DNA of 64,000 nucleotides from Leifsonia sp. Root112D2 (GTDB lineage: Bacteria; Actinomycetota; Actinomycetes; Actinomycetales; Microbacteriaceae). The stretch covers positions 2,163,480 through 2,227,479 of the forward strand of contig NZ_LMCU01000001.1 in NCBI RefSeq assembly GCF_001424905.1. Direction: 5' to 3'. The position numbers and the translations under genes are program-made. Position 1 is the first letter of the stretch. The number at the start of each line of letters is the position of its first letter. The notes under the pieces were generated by a model. That model had not been told where the DNA came from and did not search any database. It was given only the letters and a program-made list of their open reading frames with translations. Of the stretch, positions 33,655 through 42,588 are shown piece by piece.

Positions 33655-35040
33655 GTGACAAACGAGCCGCTGCCCCCGACGGATCCGCAGCAGCCTTCGG
33701 CGGGCGCTGCAGCGAAGAAACCGGCCGCGAAAGCCCCTCGCGCCTCGAAGCCCACCGGGGCGGCGGCGGCGAAGAAGCCCGCGGCGAAGACCACTCCGGC
33801 TAAGGCGACTCCGGCTAAGTCGACTCCGGCCAAGGCTGCGCCAGCTCGGGCTGCGTCAGCCAAGAACACGCCCGTCAGGAAGCCAGCCGCGCGCACGGCC
33901 GCGGCATCCGTCGGTCACCGGCTCACCGTCGAGCCGACCGCGGAGTTGACGTCGGGCGGAGGAGCATCCGCTGAACGGGCATCCGCTGAAAGCGCAGTGA
34001 CCGAAAGCGCAGTGTCTGAAAGCGCAGTGGCGGAACAGATGCCCACCACAGCGGTGCCGCGCAAGCGAGCGCCGTCAGCGAAGAAGACCTCCGCCGTCGA
34101 GGAGAGCGCTCCTGCGAAGACGCCAGCAAAGAGGCCCGCGAAGTCTCCCGTCAAGCGCGCGCCGCGCTCGACGGCGAAGAAGCCCCGCGAATCCGCTGGT
34201 GAGGCAAGCGGAGCATCCGCAGTCGCTGCGGCGCAGCCCGTGCCGCCGCCGGCGCGCGAGGCTCCGAACCCCGAGACGGCGAGCATCGTGCTCTCCATCG
34301 ACGGGCTCGTCAAGCGTTTCGGCGACACCGTGGCGGTCGACGGTGTCTCTCTCGAGGTGCGCGAGGGCTCTTTCTATGGAATCGTCGGCCCGAACGGCGC
34401 CGGCAAGACCACGACGCTCTCGATGGTGACCGGCCTGCTGCGCCCGGATGCCGGCAACATCACGGTGCACGGCGTGGATGTCTGGCGCAATCCGATACAG
34501 GCCAAGCGTTCGATCGGCGTTCTCCCCGACAGGCTGCGCCTGTTCGATCGCCTCACCGGAGCCCAGCTGCTGTTCTATTCCGGAACGCTGCGGGGTCTCG
34601 ACGCTGAGACGGTGAAGGCCCGCTCGGCCGACCTGAGCCTGGCGCTCGGTCTCGACGATGCGCTGAACCGCCTCGTGGCCGACTACTCGGCCGGAATGAC
34701 CAAGAAGATCGCGCTCGCGGCCGCGATGATTCACTCACCACGCCTGCTCGTGCTCGACGAGCCCTTCGAATCGGTCGATCCGGTCTCGGCGGCCAATGTC
34801 ATAGACATCCTGCAGAAATATGTGCAGGGCGGCGGCACCGTGGTGCTCTCGAGCCACGGCATGGACCTCATCCAGCGCGTCTGCGACAGCGTGGCAATCA
34901 TCGTGCAGGGCAAGGTGCTTGCCGCGGGAACCGTGAGCGAGGTTCGCGGCTCCGGCACCCTGGAGGATCGATTCGTCGAGCTCGCCGGTGGGCGCAAGGC
35001 GGCGGAGGGCATGGAGTGGTTGCACAGTTTCTCGGACTGA
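33655..35040 (+). CDS. ABC transporter ATPase with histone-H1-like N-terminal extension
   Basis: 461 residues. The C-terminal 250 residues are a normal exporter ATPase: Walker A GPNGAGKTTT, signature YSAGMTKK, Walker B LLVLDEPFESVD, switch His in SSHGMD. The first 200 residues are a Lys/Ala/Pro-rich, low-complexity region with AKKPAAK and TPAKxTPAK repeats and three ESAV(T/S/A)E repeats, as in eukaryotic H1 or mycobacterial HupB tails. Such tails bind nucleic acid or stay disordered; why an ATPase carries one is unclear. GTG 33655 is set by the leaderless box. It overlaps the permease gene by 25 bases. Confidence 0.85.
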   Translation: MTNEPLPPTDPQQPSAGAAAKKPAAKAPRASKPTGAAAAKKPAAKTTPAKATPAKSTPAKAAPARAASAKNTPVRKPAARTAAASVGHRLTVEPTAELTSGGGASAERASAESAVTESAVSESAVAEQMPTTAVPRKRAPSAKKTSAVEESAPAKTPAKRPAKSPVKRAPRSTAKKPRESAGEASGASAVAAAQPVPPPAREAPNPETASIVLSIDGLVKRFGDTVAVDGVSLEVREGSFYGIVGPNGAGKTTTLSMVTGLLRPDAGNITVHGVDVWRNPIQAKRSIGVLPDRLRLFDRLTGAQLLFYSGTLRGLDAETVKARSADLSLALGLDDALNRLVADYSAGMTKKIALAAAMIHSPRLLVLDEPFESVDPVSAANVIDILQKYVQGGGTVVLSSHGMDLIQRVCDSVAIIVQGKVLAAGTVSEVRGSGTLEDRFVELAGGRKAAEGMEWLHSFSD

Positions 35041-36593
35041 AGCTGAGGCTTCTGGCCAATATGTTTCGGCGCAGCCCCTGGCAGATCTTCGGGCTGGTGA
35101 TAGGCCTGCTCTACGGGCTCGGCATCGCGATGGTGATAGTTGCCGCGCTGATTGCCTCCCGATTCGTCGGTGACGTCGAGTTGGTGCGCAATATCCTTGT
35201 GGTGGTCGGCGCGGCGGTGATAGCCGGGTTTCTGCTGTTGCCGCTCGTGTTCGGGGTCGACGACACGATGGATCCTCGTCGTTTCTCCCTGTTCGGCATG
35301 TCCACCACGCGTCTGGCCACGGGGCTCGCTCTCGCGGCGCTCATCGGTATCCCCTCGCTGATTCTCTCCGTCTGTGCGCTGGCGACGATCATCACCTGGT
35401 CACGTGATCCTGGCTCGGCGGTTCTCGCGCTCGTGAGCGCGGTCATCGTGGTGGCCACCTGCGTGCTGGCCTCACGCGTCTCGACATCGCTCGCCTCGTT
35501 TCTGCTTGCCACCCGCCGGGCGCGTGAATTCGGCGGCCTCATCGGCATTCTGTTGATTGTGCTGATCTCGCCCGTCGTGATGCTTCTCGTCACCGTGGAC
35601 TGGGGGCGCGACGGCGTGAGCGTGGTGCGAGACGTTGCAGCCTGGTTGAGTTGGACGCCACTTGGTGCGGTCTGGTCGGTGCCGGGCGACGCGGCCCTGG
35701 GATCGTGGGGCACGGCGCTGCTCAAGCTGCTGATTGCGCTGGCGAGTCTCGGCCTGCTCTGGCTGGCCTGGCGGGCACTTGTGGGCCGGATGCTCGTCAC
35801 CCCGCAGCGTGAAGCGGTCATCAAGGATTACGTGGGGCTCGGCTGGTTCGGTCGGCTGCCGGGCGGCTCGGCGGCGGCCATCGCCGCGCGCAGCACCACC
35901 TACTGGGGTCGCGACGCGCGCTACTGGGTCTCGCTCGTGATGATTCCCCTGGTGCCCGTGCTGATGGTGGTGGCGCTGCTCGTCGCCGGGATGCCGGCCC
36001 ACTATGTGGCCCTGCTGCCGCTGCCGGTCATGTGCCTCTTTCTCGGCTGGACCATCCACAACGACGTCGCATACGACAGCACGGCGATCTGGCTGCACGT
36101 CGCCTCGGGAACACGCGGGCTGGCCGATCGGCTCGGGCGCATCTTTCCGGTACTGCTGATAGGAATTCCGCTCATCGGCATCGGATCGATCGTGACGGTC
36201 ATCGTGTACGGCGAGTGGGCGGTGCTGCCGGCCGTGATCGGCGTGAGCGCCGCGGTGCTGCTCATCGGCATCGGGCTTTCGAGCCTGTCGTCTGCGCTGT
36301 TCCCGTATCCGGCGACGAAACCGGGGGAGAGCGCGTTCACGCAGCCGCAGACATCCGGTGGGGCATCGGCGATTGTGCAGTCGGTGAGCTTCTTCGCGAT
36401 CCTTGTGCTCTCGGCTCCGGTGATCGTGTTCATGGTGCTCGGCGTGCTGTTCGACCCGGAGTGGCTGATCTGGGCGCTCGTGGCAGGCATCGGCATCGGT
36501 GTGCTCGCGCTGGCAGCAGGGGTGGTTCTCGGTGGAATGGTCTTTGATCGTCGCGGACCCGAGATCATGGCGCTCGCCGCAAAGAACGACTGA
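35016..36593 (+). CDS. ABC-2 type exporter permease, about 12 membrane segments
   Basis: 525 residues of alternating hydrophobic segments, with a basic loop at RRSPWQIFG after the first short stretch. It starts at GTG 35016 within the ATPase gene, with GGAGGG six bases upstream, and so is coupled to it. The pair forms one exporter; the substrate is not evident from sequence, and no biosynthetic genes lie next to it. The sizes and gene arrangement resemble exporters often labelled as ABC-2 without substrate in Actinobacteria. Confidence 0.8.
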   Translation: MVAQFLGLKLRLLANMFRRSPWQIFGLVIGLLYGLGIAMVIVAALIASRFVGDVELVRNILVVVGAAVIAGFLLLPLVFGVDDTMDPRRFSLFGMSTTRLATGLALAALIGIPSLILSVCALATIITWSRDPGSAVLALVSAVIVVATCVLASRVSTSLASFLLATRRAREFGGLIGILLIVLISPVVMLLVTVDWGRDGVSVVRDVAAWLSWTPLGAVWSVPGDAALGSWGTALLKLLIALASLGLLWLAWRALVGRMLVTPQREAVIKDYVGLGWFGRLPGGSAAAIAARSTTYWGRDARYWVSLVMIPLVPVLMVVALLVAGMPAHYVALLPLPVMCLFLGWTIHNDVAYDSTAIWLHVASGTRGLADRLGRIFPVLLIGIPLIGIGSIVTVIVYGEWAVLPAVIGVSAAVLLIGIGLSSLSSALFPYPATKPGESAFTQPQTSGGASAIVQSVSFFAILVLSAPVIVFMVLGVLFDPEWLIWALVAGIGIGVLALAAGVVLGGMVFDRRGPEIMALAAKND

Positions 36594-36615
36594 CGCGCTC
36601 GGGCGGACGGCGACC

Positions 36616-36621
36616 TAAAAT
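36616..36621 (+). promoter_or_regulatory. -10 box TAAAAT, leaderless
   Basis: TAAAAT ends six bases before ATG 36628. Confidence 0.55.
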
Positions 36622-36627
36622 GGAAGC

Positions 36628-36912
36628 ATGAACCACGCGAGCATCTCAGAACCGGGCGGCATTCCCGACGGTGGCGGCACCGCGACCCTCGACCGCGAGC
36701 TTGAGGAACTGCTGCAGCAGGAGACGATCGAGCCGGGCGACCACGAGCGCTTCTCACACTATGTGAAGAAGGAGAAGATTCTTGAGTCGGCCATGACCGG
36801 CAAGGCAGTGAAGGCTCTCTGTGGCAAGAAGTGGACCCCGGGGCGCGACCCGCAGAAGTTTCCGGTGTGCCCAACCTGCAAGGAGATCTACGAGCGGATG
36901 CAGGGCGAATAG
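36628..36912 (+). CDS. DUF3039 domain protein
   Basis: 94 residues, the usual size of this actinobacterial family. RFSHYVKKEKILESAMTGKA and a zinc-ribbon-like trio of Cys (KALCGKKW, FPVCPTCKEIYE) are the family core. Its role is unknown; it is typically a single-copy gene near pncB and murI, as here. The start follows a leaderless promoter. Confidence 0.87.
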   Translation: MNHASISEPGGIPDGGGTATLDRELEELLQQETIEPGDHERFSHYVKKEKILESAMTGKAVKALCGKKWTPGRDPQKFPVCPTCKEIYERMQGE

Positions 36913-36921
36913 CGCGCGTTT

Positions 36922-36953
36922 ATTCGCACTGTCGCTCATTCGCACTGTCGCTC
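36922..36953 (+). repeat. Two tandem 16-bp repeats
   Basis: ATTCGCACTGTCGCTC occurs twice and is followed by a partial third copy (ATTCATACTGT) that includes the pncB stop codon, as if derived by local duplication of the pncB 3' end. Confidence 0.6.
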
Positions 36954-38307
36954 ATTCATACTGTGTGGGCAGCACCGGATCGCCACGGCTGAGCCGGAAG
37001 GCGGCCTCTGGTAGCTCCGCTACGGCGGCAGCGCGATGCTTTCGGGCCAACGCGGTGCCCGCGGTGCCGAGGTAGCGCTCGTCGGCTACGCCGTCAACCA
37101 TGAGGGGCACGAGCAGGTCACGCTCGCGTGGCGTGGCACCGGCATCCGGCGCCTGCGTCGAACGGCGGGCCTGCGCACCATGTCGGGGGGAATGATCTTC
37201 TCCGATGATCTGAATCACCTCGGCCGTTGCCCGACCATTCGCGCCGATGCGCCGCAGCGGGCGTTTGCGACCGCCGACACTCACCTTGCCCTCGGATTTC
37301 TTGGCCACGGAGACCCATTCGCCCGCATCGTTGCGATGCGCAACCAGCTTGTAGACCATTCCGGATGCCGGCGTGCCCGAACCGGTCACCACCGAGGTGC
37401 CGACGCCGTAGGAGTCCACGGGGGAGGCGGCCAGTGCGGCAATGGTGTACTCGTCGAGGTCGTTGGTGACGGTGATTTTGGTGTTCACGGCGCCGAGATC
37501 GTCGAGCTGGGCGCGCACCTCGCGCACGAGTGAGGGCAGATCGCCGGAATCCAGACGCACCGCTCCGAGTTGTGGCCCCGCGATGCTGACGGCGAGATCG
37601 ATGGCGGCGCGCACATCGAAGGTGTCCACGAGCAGCGTGGTCCCCACTCCGAGGGCGTCGATCTGGGCACGGAAGGCCGCCTCCTCGCTGTCGTGCAACA
37701 GCGTGAAGGCGTGCGCGGCAGTGCCCATGGTGGGAACCCCCCAATGGCGGCCCGCCTCAAGGTTGGAGGTCGCGTCGAAGCCGGCGATGAATGCCGCCCT
37801 GGCCGCGGCCACCGCCGCGTGCTCGTTGGCACGCCGCGATCCCATCTCGGCCAGCGGGCGTCCCACCGCCGCGGATGCCATGCGTGCGGCAGCGCTCGCC
37901 ACCGCCGAGTCGTAGTTGAGCACGCTGAGAATCAGGGTCTCGAGCACCACTCCCTCGGCGAACGGCGCGTCGAGAACGAGAATCGGGGATCCAGGAAAAT
38001 ACAACTCGCCTTCCCGGTAGCCGTGGATCGTTCCGCTGAAGCGATAGTTCGCGAGCCAGTCGAGGGTGGCGGGTGCAACGACGGAATTCTCGCGAAGCCA
38101 GCCCAGCTCCTCATCGCCGAAACGGTACTGGTCGATCAGCTCGAGCAGGCGGCCCGTGCCGGCCACCACCCCGTAACGCCGGCTGGGAGGCAGCCGTCGG
38201 GAGAACGCCTCGAACACGCACTCCCTGTCGTGGGTGCCCGACTGCATGGCGGCATCCACCATCGTGAGTTCATAGCGGTCGGTACGCAGTGCAGATGAGC
38301 CGGTCAC
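36952..38307 (-). CDS. pncB: Nicotinate phosphoribosyltransferase
   Basis: 451 residues. It joins nicotinate to PRPP to give nicotinate mononucleotide in NAD salvage. Visible marks are LRTDRYELTMVDAA at the N-terminus, FEAFSRRLPPSRRYGV, GSRRANEHAAVAAAR, GTAAHAFTLLHD with the active-site His region, and VRLDSGDL, KITVTNDLDEYTI for PRPP binding. GTG 38307 is six bases after a TAGGCT box on the minus strand; that box and the murI box lie back to back within 30 bp. Confidence 0.92.
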   Translation of the reverse strand: MTGSSALRTDRYELTMVDAAMQSGTHDRECVFEAFSRRLPPSRRYGVVAGTGRLLELIDQYRFGDEELGWLRENSVVAPATLDWLANYRFSGTIHGYREGELYFPGSPILVLDAPFAEGVVLETLILSVLNYDSAVASAAARMASAAVGRPLAEMGSRRANEHAAVAAARAAFIAGFDATSNLEAGRHWGVPTMGTAAHAFTLLHDSEEAAFRAQIDALGVGTTLLVDTFDVRAAIDLAVSIAGPQLGAVRLDSGDLPSLVREVRAQLDDLGAVNTKITVTNDLDEYTIAALAASPVDSYGVGTSVVTGSGTPASGMVYKLVAHRNDAGEWVSVAKKSEGKVSVGGRKRPLRRIGANGRATAEVIQIIGEDHSPRHGAQARRSTQAPDAGATPRERDLLVPLMVDGVADERYLGTAGTALARKHRAAAVAELPEAAFRLSRGDPVLPTQYE

Positions 38308-38313
38308 GGTGTC

Positions 38314-38319
38314 AGCCTA
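38314..38319 (-). promoter_or_regulatory. -10 box TAGGCT for pncB, leaderless
   Basis: TAGGCT on the minus strand, six bases before GTG 38307. Confidence 0.55.
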
Positions 38320-38337
38320 CGATGATCGGTGCGCTAG

Positions 38338-38343
38338 TAGGCT
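38338..38343 (+). promoter_or_regulatory. -10 box TAGGCT for murI
   Basis: TAGGCT ends eight bases before GTG 38352. Prefers a leaderless or nearly leaderless start. Confidence 0.5.
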
Positions 38344-38351
38344 TGATTCTC

Positions 38352-39197
38352 GTGACGGATGCGCCGATTGGAATCTTCGACTCCGGGGTCGGCGGGCTCA
38401 CGGTGGCGCGGGCCGTTCGTGATCAGCTGCCCAACGAATCGATTCTCTACGTGGGAGACACCGCACATTCGCCGTATGGGCCCAAGCCGATAGCGGATGT
38501 TCGTCGTTACGCACTCGAGTCCCTCGATTTTCTCGTCGAGGCCGGTGTGAAGATGCTCGTGATCGCGTGCAATACGGCATCCGCCGCCATGTTGCGCGAC
38601 GCCCGGGAACGATACTCGGTGCCCGTCGTCGAGGTGATCCAGCCGGCCGTGCGCCGCGCGGTCGCCGCGACGCGCAGCAATCGGGTGGGTGTGATCGGCA
38701 CCGTCGGCACAGTGAAGTCGCGCGCCTATGAGGATGCGTTCGCCGCGGCCCCCGCGCTTCAGCTGTTCAGCCAGGCCTGCCCTCGCTTCGTCGAATTCGT
38801 CGAGGCAGGAGTGACCAGCGGTGACGAACTGCTGGCGGTCGCCGGCGGCTATCTGCAGCCGCTTCGTGACGCAAACATCGATACCCTCGTGCTGGGCTGC
38901 ACCCACTATCCATTCCTCAAGGGCGCCATCTCGTACGTGATGGGGGAAGGCGTCACGCTCGTCTCCAGCGACACCGAGACCGCCAACGACGTCTACCGGG
39001 TACTCGTCGGGCAAGGGCTTGAGCGTACCTCGCCCGGTGCTCCCTCGCTGCGCTATGAGGCCACGGGGCCGGACCTCGATGAGTTCCTGCGCCTCGCACA
39101 CCGTTTTATGGGCCCCGAGATCTCGCGTGTCGACAGGGTCGACACCGAGACCATCACCCTGCCGAGGCAGAACCGCACCACCACCAAGGAGAACTGA
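38352..39197 (+). CDS. murI: Glutamate racemase
   Basis: 281 residues. It makes D-glutamate for peptidoglycan by a two-base mechanism using two cysteines, both present: VIACNTASAAM and VLGCTHYPFL. Also visible are IGIFDSGVGGLTVARA and YVGDTAHSPYGPK. GTG 38352 is selected for its distance from the -10 box; an ATG further upstream would precede the promoter. It is first in murI-rph-rdgB, with two bases before rph. Confidence 0.93.
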   Translation: MTDAPIGIFDSGVGGLTVARAVRDQLPNESILYVGDTAHSPYGPKPIADVRRYALESLDFLVEAGVKMLVIACNTASAAMLRDARERYSVPVVEVIQPAVRRAVAATRSNRVGVIGTVGTVKSRAYEDAFAAAPALQLFSQACPRFVEFVEAGVTSGDELLAVAGGYLQPLRDANIDTLVLGCTHYPFLKGAISYVMGEGVTLVSSDTETANDVYRVLVGQGLERTSPGAPSLRYEATGPDLDEFLRLAHRFMGPEISRVDRVDTETITLPRQNRTTTKEN

Positions 39198-39199
39198 CT

Positions 39200-39940
39200 G
39201 TGACCGAGATCACCCGTGCCGACGCACGCACCACCGACCAGTTGCGGCCGGTCACCATCGAACGCGGCTGGAGCGAGCAGGCCGAGGGCAGCGCGCTCAT
39301 CTCGTTCGGCCGCACGAAGGTGCTGTGCACGGCGTCGTTCACCAACGGGGTTCCGCGCTGGATGGCCGGCAAAGGCCGCGGATGGGTGACGGCAGAGTAC
39401 TCGATGCTGCCGCGGGCCACGAACAGCCGCACCGACAGGGAGTCGGTCAAGGGCAAAATCGGCGGTCGCACGCACGAGATCAGCCGCCTCATCGGGCGCA
39501 GCCTGCGGTCAGTGGTCGACATGAAGGCGCTCGGCGAGAACACCATCGTGCTCGACTGCGACGTGTTGCAGGCCGACGGGGGCACCCGCACGGCGGCAAT
39601 CACGGGGGCGTATGTGGCGCTCGCCGACGCCCTGGAGTGGGGCCGCGCGCACAAGTTCATCGCGCAGAAGGCCACACCGCTCATCGACAGCGTCGCCGCC
39701 ATCTCAGTGGGAATCATCGATGGCGTGCCCATGCTCGATCTGGCATATACCGAAGACTCCCGCGCCGAAACCGACATGAATGTCGTCGTGACGGGCCGAG
39801 GGCTGTTCGTGGAGGTGCAGGGAACGGCCGAGGGGGCGCCATTCGATCGCGCCGAGCTGAACAGCCTGCTCGACCTCGCCCTGGGCGGAACGACGACGCT
39901 GGCAGAATTGCAGGCGACCGCGCTGAACGAAGCACGATGA
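39200..39940 (+). CDS. rph: Ribonuclease PH
   Basis: 246 residues. A phosphorolytic 3'-5' exoribonuclease that trims tRNA 3' ends and works as a hexamer. Family marks are LRPVTIERGW, GSALISFGRTKVLCTA, EYSMLPRAT, GRTHEISRLIGRSLR with the catalytic arginines, and LDCDVLQADGGTRTA. GGAG lies about ten bases before GTG 39200. Its end overlaps rdgB (ATGA). Confidence 0.95.
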   Translation: MTEITRADARTTDQLRPVTIERGWSEQAEGSALISFGRTKVLCTASFTNGVPRWMAGKGRGWVTAEYSMLPRATNSRTDRESVKGKIGGRTHEISRLIGRSLRSVVDMKALGENTIVLDCDVLQADGGTRTAAITGAYVALADALEWGRAHKFIAQKATPLIDSVAAISVGIIDGVPMLDLAYTEDSRAETDMNVVVTGRGLFVEVQGTAEGAPFDRAELNSLLDLALGGTTTLAELQATALNEAR

Positions 39941-40563
39941 CCTTGCAGCTCGTTCTGGCCACGCATAACGCGCACAAGGTCGAGGAGTTCCAGAAGATTC
40001 TGGGTGCGGCGGGGCTGGGGCTGAGTGTCGCCGCTTATGACGGGCCCGAGCCCGTCGAAGACGGCGTGACGTTCGCCGAGAACGCGCTCATCAAAGCGCG
40101 TGTTGCGGCGCAACACACGGGGAAGATCGCACTCTCCGACGACTCGGGCGTCTGCGTCGATGTGCTCGGCGGGGCGCCGGGTATCTTCTCCGCGCGCTGG
40201 GCGGGCTCGCACGGTGACGCGGAGGCGAACCTTCGGCTGCTTCTGGATCAGCTGGGCGACATCCGAGACCCACATCGCACGGCGCAGTTTCATTGCACGA
40301 TCGCGGTCGTCGTGCCGAAGGGGCTGCCGCAGCCTGCACAGGAGCTCACCGTCGAGGGCGTCTGGCAGGGGCGACTCGCGACCGAGGCCCACGGTGCCGG
40401 CGGCTTCGGCTACGACCCCATCTTCGTTCCGGATGGCGCCACGATCACCTCCGCGGAATTGACCGCCGACGAGAAGAACGCGCAGAGCCATCGCGCTCGG
40501 GCATTCTGGGCGCTCATTCCCGTGCTTCGCACACTCGCGCTCGACTCGTCCACAGCTTCCTGA
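39937..40563 (+). CDS. rdgB: dITP/XTP pyrophosphatase (Ham1/RdgB)
   Basis: 208 residues. It hydrolyses non-canonical purine NTPs to keep them out of nucleic acids. The marks are LVLATHNAHKVEEF, FAENALIKAR, ALSDDSGVCVDVLGGAPGIFSARWAG and GFGYDPIFVPDG. Start set by ATGA overlap with rph. Confidence 0.95.
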   Translation: MTLQLVLATHNAHKVEEFQKILGAAGLGLSVAAYDGPEPVEDGVTFAENALIKARVAAQHTGKIALSDDSGVCVDVLGGAPGIFSARWAGSHGDAEANLRLLLDQLGDIRDPHRTAQFHCTIAVVVPKGLPQPAQELTVEGVWQGRLATEAHGAGGFGYDPIFVPDGATITSAELTADEKNAQSHRARAFWALIPVLRTLALDSSTAS

Positions 40564-40636
40564 GAACGATACTTATTCCTTTCAAGGCTCGCGCTCTGGC
40601 GCGTTGTGACCGCACAATCTAGCGTTGACAAGTGAC

Positions 40637-41551
40637 ATGACACACGACCACAGCCACGCGGCATCCGACACCAGCAAGCGCAGACTTCTGCTGGCGATAG
40701 GCATCGTGGTGTGCGTGCTCGCCATCCAGGTCATCGGCGCGGCGGTGAGCGGCTCGCTTGCCTTGTTGGCGGATGCCGGCCACATGCTGAGCGATCTCAT
40801 CGGCCTCATCGTGGCGTTGATCGCGACGATCGTCGCCGCGCGTCCGGCGACCGATCGGCAGACCTTCGGCTACCGGCGTGCCGAGGTCTTCGGCGCGCTG
40901 ATCAACGGCGTGATCCTCGTGGTGGTGGCCATTGCGGTGACCATCGGCGCCATCGTGCGTCTGACGAGTGCGCAGGCGGCCGACGTGCAGAGCGTGCCCA
41001 TGCTCGTGGTCGCGGTGGTAGCTCTCGTAGCCAATATCGGGGCGCTGCTGCTATTGCGCCCGGCGGCACAGCACTCGATCAACATGCGCGGGGCCTATCT
41101 CGAGGTTCTCGGTGACCTGCTGGGGGCCGGCGCCGTGATTGTGGCGGCCGTCGTGCTCATGACCACCGGCTTCGCGCCCGCAGATGCCATCGCCTCACTG
41201 GCGATCGCCGCCATGATAGTGCCGCGGGCTTTCGCCCTGCTGCGCGATGTGGTGCGGGTGCTCAGCGAGGCGGCGCCCGCCGACACGGACGTCGCCGAGA
41301 TTCGTCGGCACATCACCGAGACGCCCGGCGTTGTGGCGGTGCACGACGTGCATGTGTGGGCCATCACCTCGGGGCATCCGGTTTTCACGGCGCACGTGGT
41401 GGTCGATGCCCAGGTGTTCGAAAACGGCGACACCGGACGGCTGCTGGACGAGCTCGGCGGATGCCTGTCCCAGCATTTCGACGTTGCGCACTCCACCTTC
41501 CAACTGGAACCGGCGGAGCACGCGGCGCACGAAGACGAACTGCACCGCTGA
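40637..41551 (+). CDS. CDF family cation (probably zinc) efflux transporter
   Basis: 304 residues with six membrane segments and a small C-terminal cytoplasmic domain. The N-terminus is His-rich (MTHDHSH). Transport-site residues are His and Asp in LADAGHMLSDL (segment 2); in segment 5 the site reads LEVLGDLLG, where many zinc transporters have HxxxD, so Glu replaces His. It should exchange a divalent cation for protons. ATG 40637 is used; TTG 40625 is an in-frame alternative and neither has a strong ribosome site. It ends 11 bases from the convergent DedA gene. Confidence 0.88.
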   Translation: MTHDHSHAASDTSKRRLLLAIGIVVCVLAIQVIGAAVSGSLALLADAGHMLSDLIGLIVALIATIVAARPATDRQTFGYRRAEVFGALINGVILVVVAIAVTIGAIVRLTSAQAADVQSVPMLVVAVVALVANIGALLLLRPAAQHSINMRGAYLEVLGDLLGAGAVIVAAVVLMTTGFAPADAIASLAIAAMIVPRAFALLRDVVRVLSEAAPADTDVAEIRRHITETPGVVAVHDVHVWAITSGHPVFTAHVVVDAQVFENGDTGRLLDELGGCLSQHFDVAHSTFQLEPAEHAAHEDELHR

Positions 41552-41562
41552 GCGGACGCCGG

Positions 41563-42306
41563 CTACTCGGCGGATTCGGCGGCCTCGGTGCCTGACGACG
41601 CTGTGCCCGACTCGGCGTTGCTCGACGTCACCGCGTTGCTCTTCTTCGCCTTCTGGCTTGCCCGGATGTAGTGATAGACGGTGGGAACCAGCGTGACAAC
41701 GACCGCCCCGATAAGGATGAGGTCAATGTAGTTCTTGACGAAGTCGGCGACGGGCGGAATGTAGCCGAGGAGATAGCCGAAGTAGGTGAGTCCGGCGCCC
41801 CAGATGAGCGCCCCGATGAGGTTGTACAGACTGTACTTGCGGTAATTCATGTGGCCGACGCCGGCGGCGACCGGCGCGAAGGTGCGCACGACGGGCACGA
41901 AGCGAGCGACGACAACCGCCAACGGTCCGAAGCGTTCGAAGAACGCATTCGTGCGTTGCACGTTCTTGATGCTGAAGATTCCCGATTCCTTACGTTCGAA
42001 GACGCGCGGCCCGGCCTTGCGACCGATGAGATAGCCGACCTCTCCGCCGAGGAATGCGGCGAAGCCGATGGCGAGGCAGACCCACCAGATGGCGATGTGG
42101 ATGCCATGGCCGCCACCCGACTCGTGGTGACCGGAGAAGGTGAGGATGCCCGCTATCACCAGCAGGGTGTCGCCGGGAAAAAGGAAGCCGATGAGCAGCC
42201 CGGTCTCGGCGAAGATGATGGCGCACACCACGAGCAGAGCCCATGGCCCAGCGGCGTCGATGATATTCGCTGCGTCGAGCCAGGGGATCAATGAGGTGTG
42301 GATCAC
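41563..42306 (-). CDS. DedA family membrane protein
   Basis: 247 residues with about five hydrophobic segments. The DedA/SNARE-associated core shows FAETGLLIGFLFPGDTLL, GGEVGYLIGRKAGPRVF and VARFVPVVRTFAPVAAGVG with its conserved Arg residues. DedA proteins are lipid scramblases or undecaprenyl-phosphate carriers and support membrane homeostasis. The tail is Ser/Ala/Glu-rich and disordered. GTG 42306 has GGAG seven bases upstream. Confidence 0.88.
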   Translation of the reverse strand: MIHTSLIPWLDAANIIDAAGPWALLVVCAIIFAETGLLIGFLFPGDTLLVIAGILTFSGHHESGGGHGIHIAIWWVCLAIGFAAFLGGEVGYLIGRKAGPRVFERKESGIFSIKNVQRTNAFFERFGPLAVVVARFVPVVRTFAPVAAGVGHMNYRKYSLYNLIGALIWGAGLTYFGYLLGYIPPVADFVKNYIDLILIGAVVVTLVPTVYHYIRASQKAKKSNAVTSSNAESGTASSGTEAAESAE

Positions 42307-42480
42307 GCTGCTCCAGATGAGATGGACCCGGCGGCACCGGAATGAATGAAAGTTATGGGGTAGCTGAAAGTTTAGCCAGCGATGCCGCACAAAAGGTGAG
42401 GGGCCGGCACATTGCCGGGCAAGATCATCCGCTCGATGTAGAACCGCCGGGGGAGTGGGGGCCGTGCCGTGCGGGAACGG

Positions 42481-42562
42481 TGCGGGAGAAGGGACTTGAA
42501 CCCTCACGCTCGAAAGCACAGGAACCTAAATCCTGCGTGTCTGCCAATTTCACCACTCCCGC
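42481..42562 (-). tRNA. tRNA-Leu (UAG)
   Basis: 82 nt with a long variable arm, acceptor GCGGGAG / CTCCCGC, anticodon stem CAGGA/TCCTG around loop TTTAGGT, giving anticodon TAG. CCA is not encoded. Confidence 0.95.
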
Positions 42563-42588
42563 GAGTGCCGTCTCAGTGTATCGGCGGC

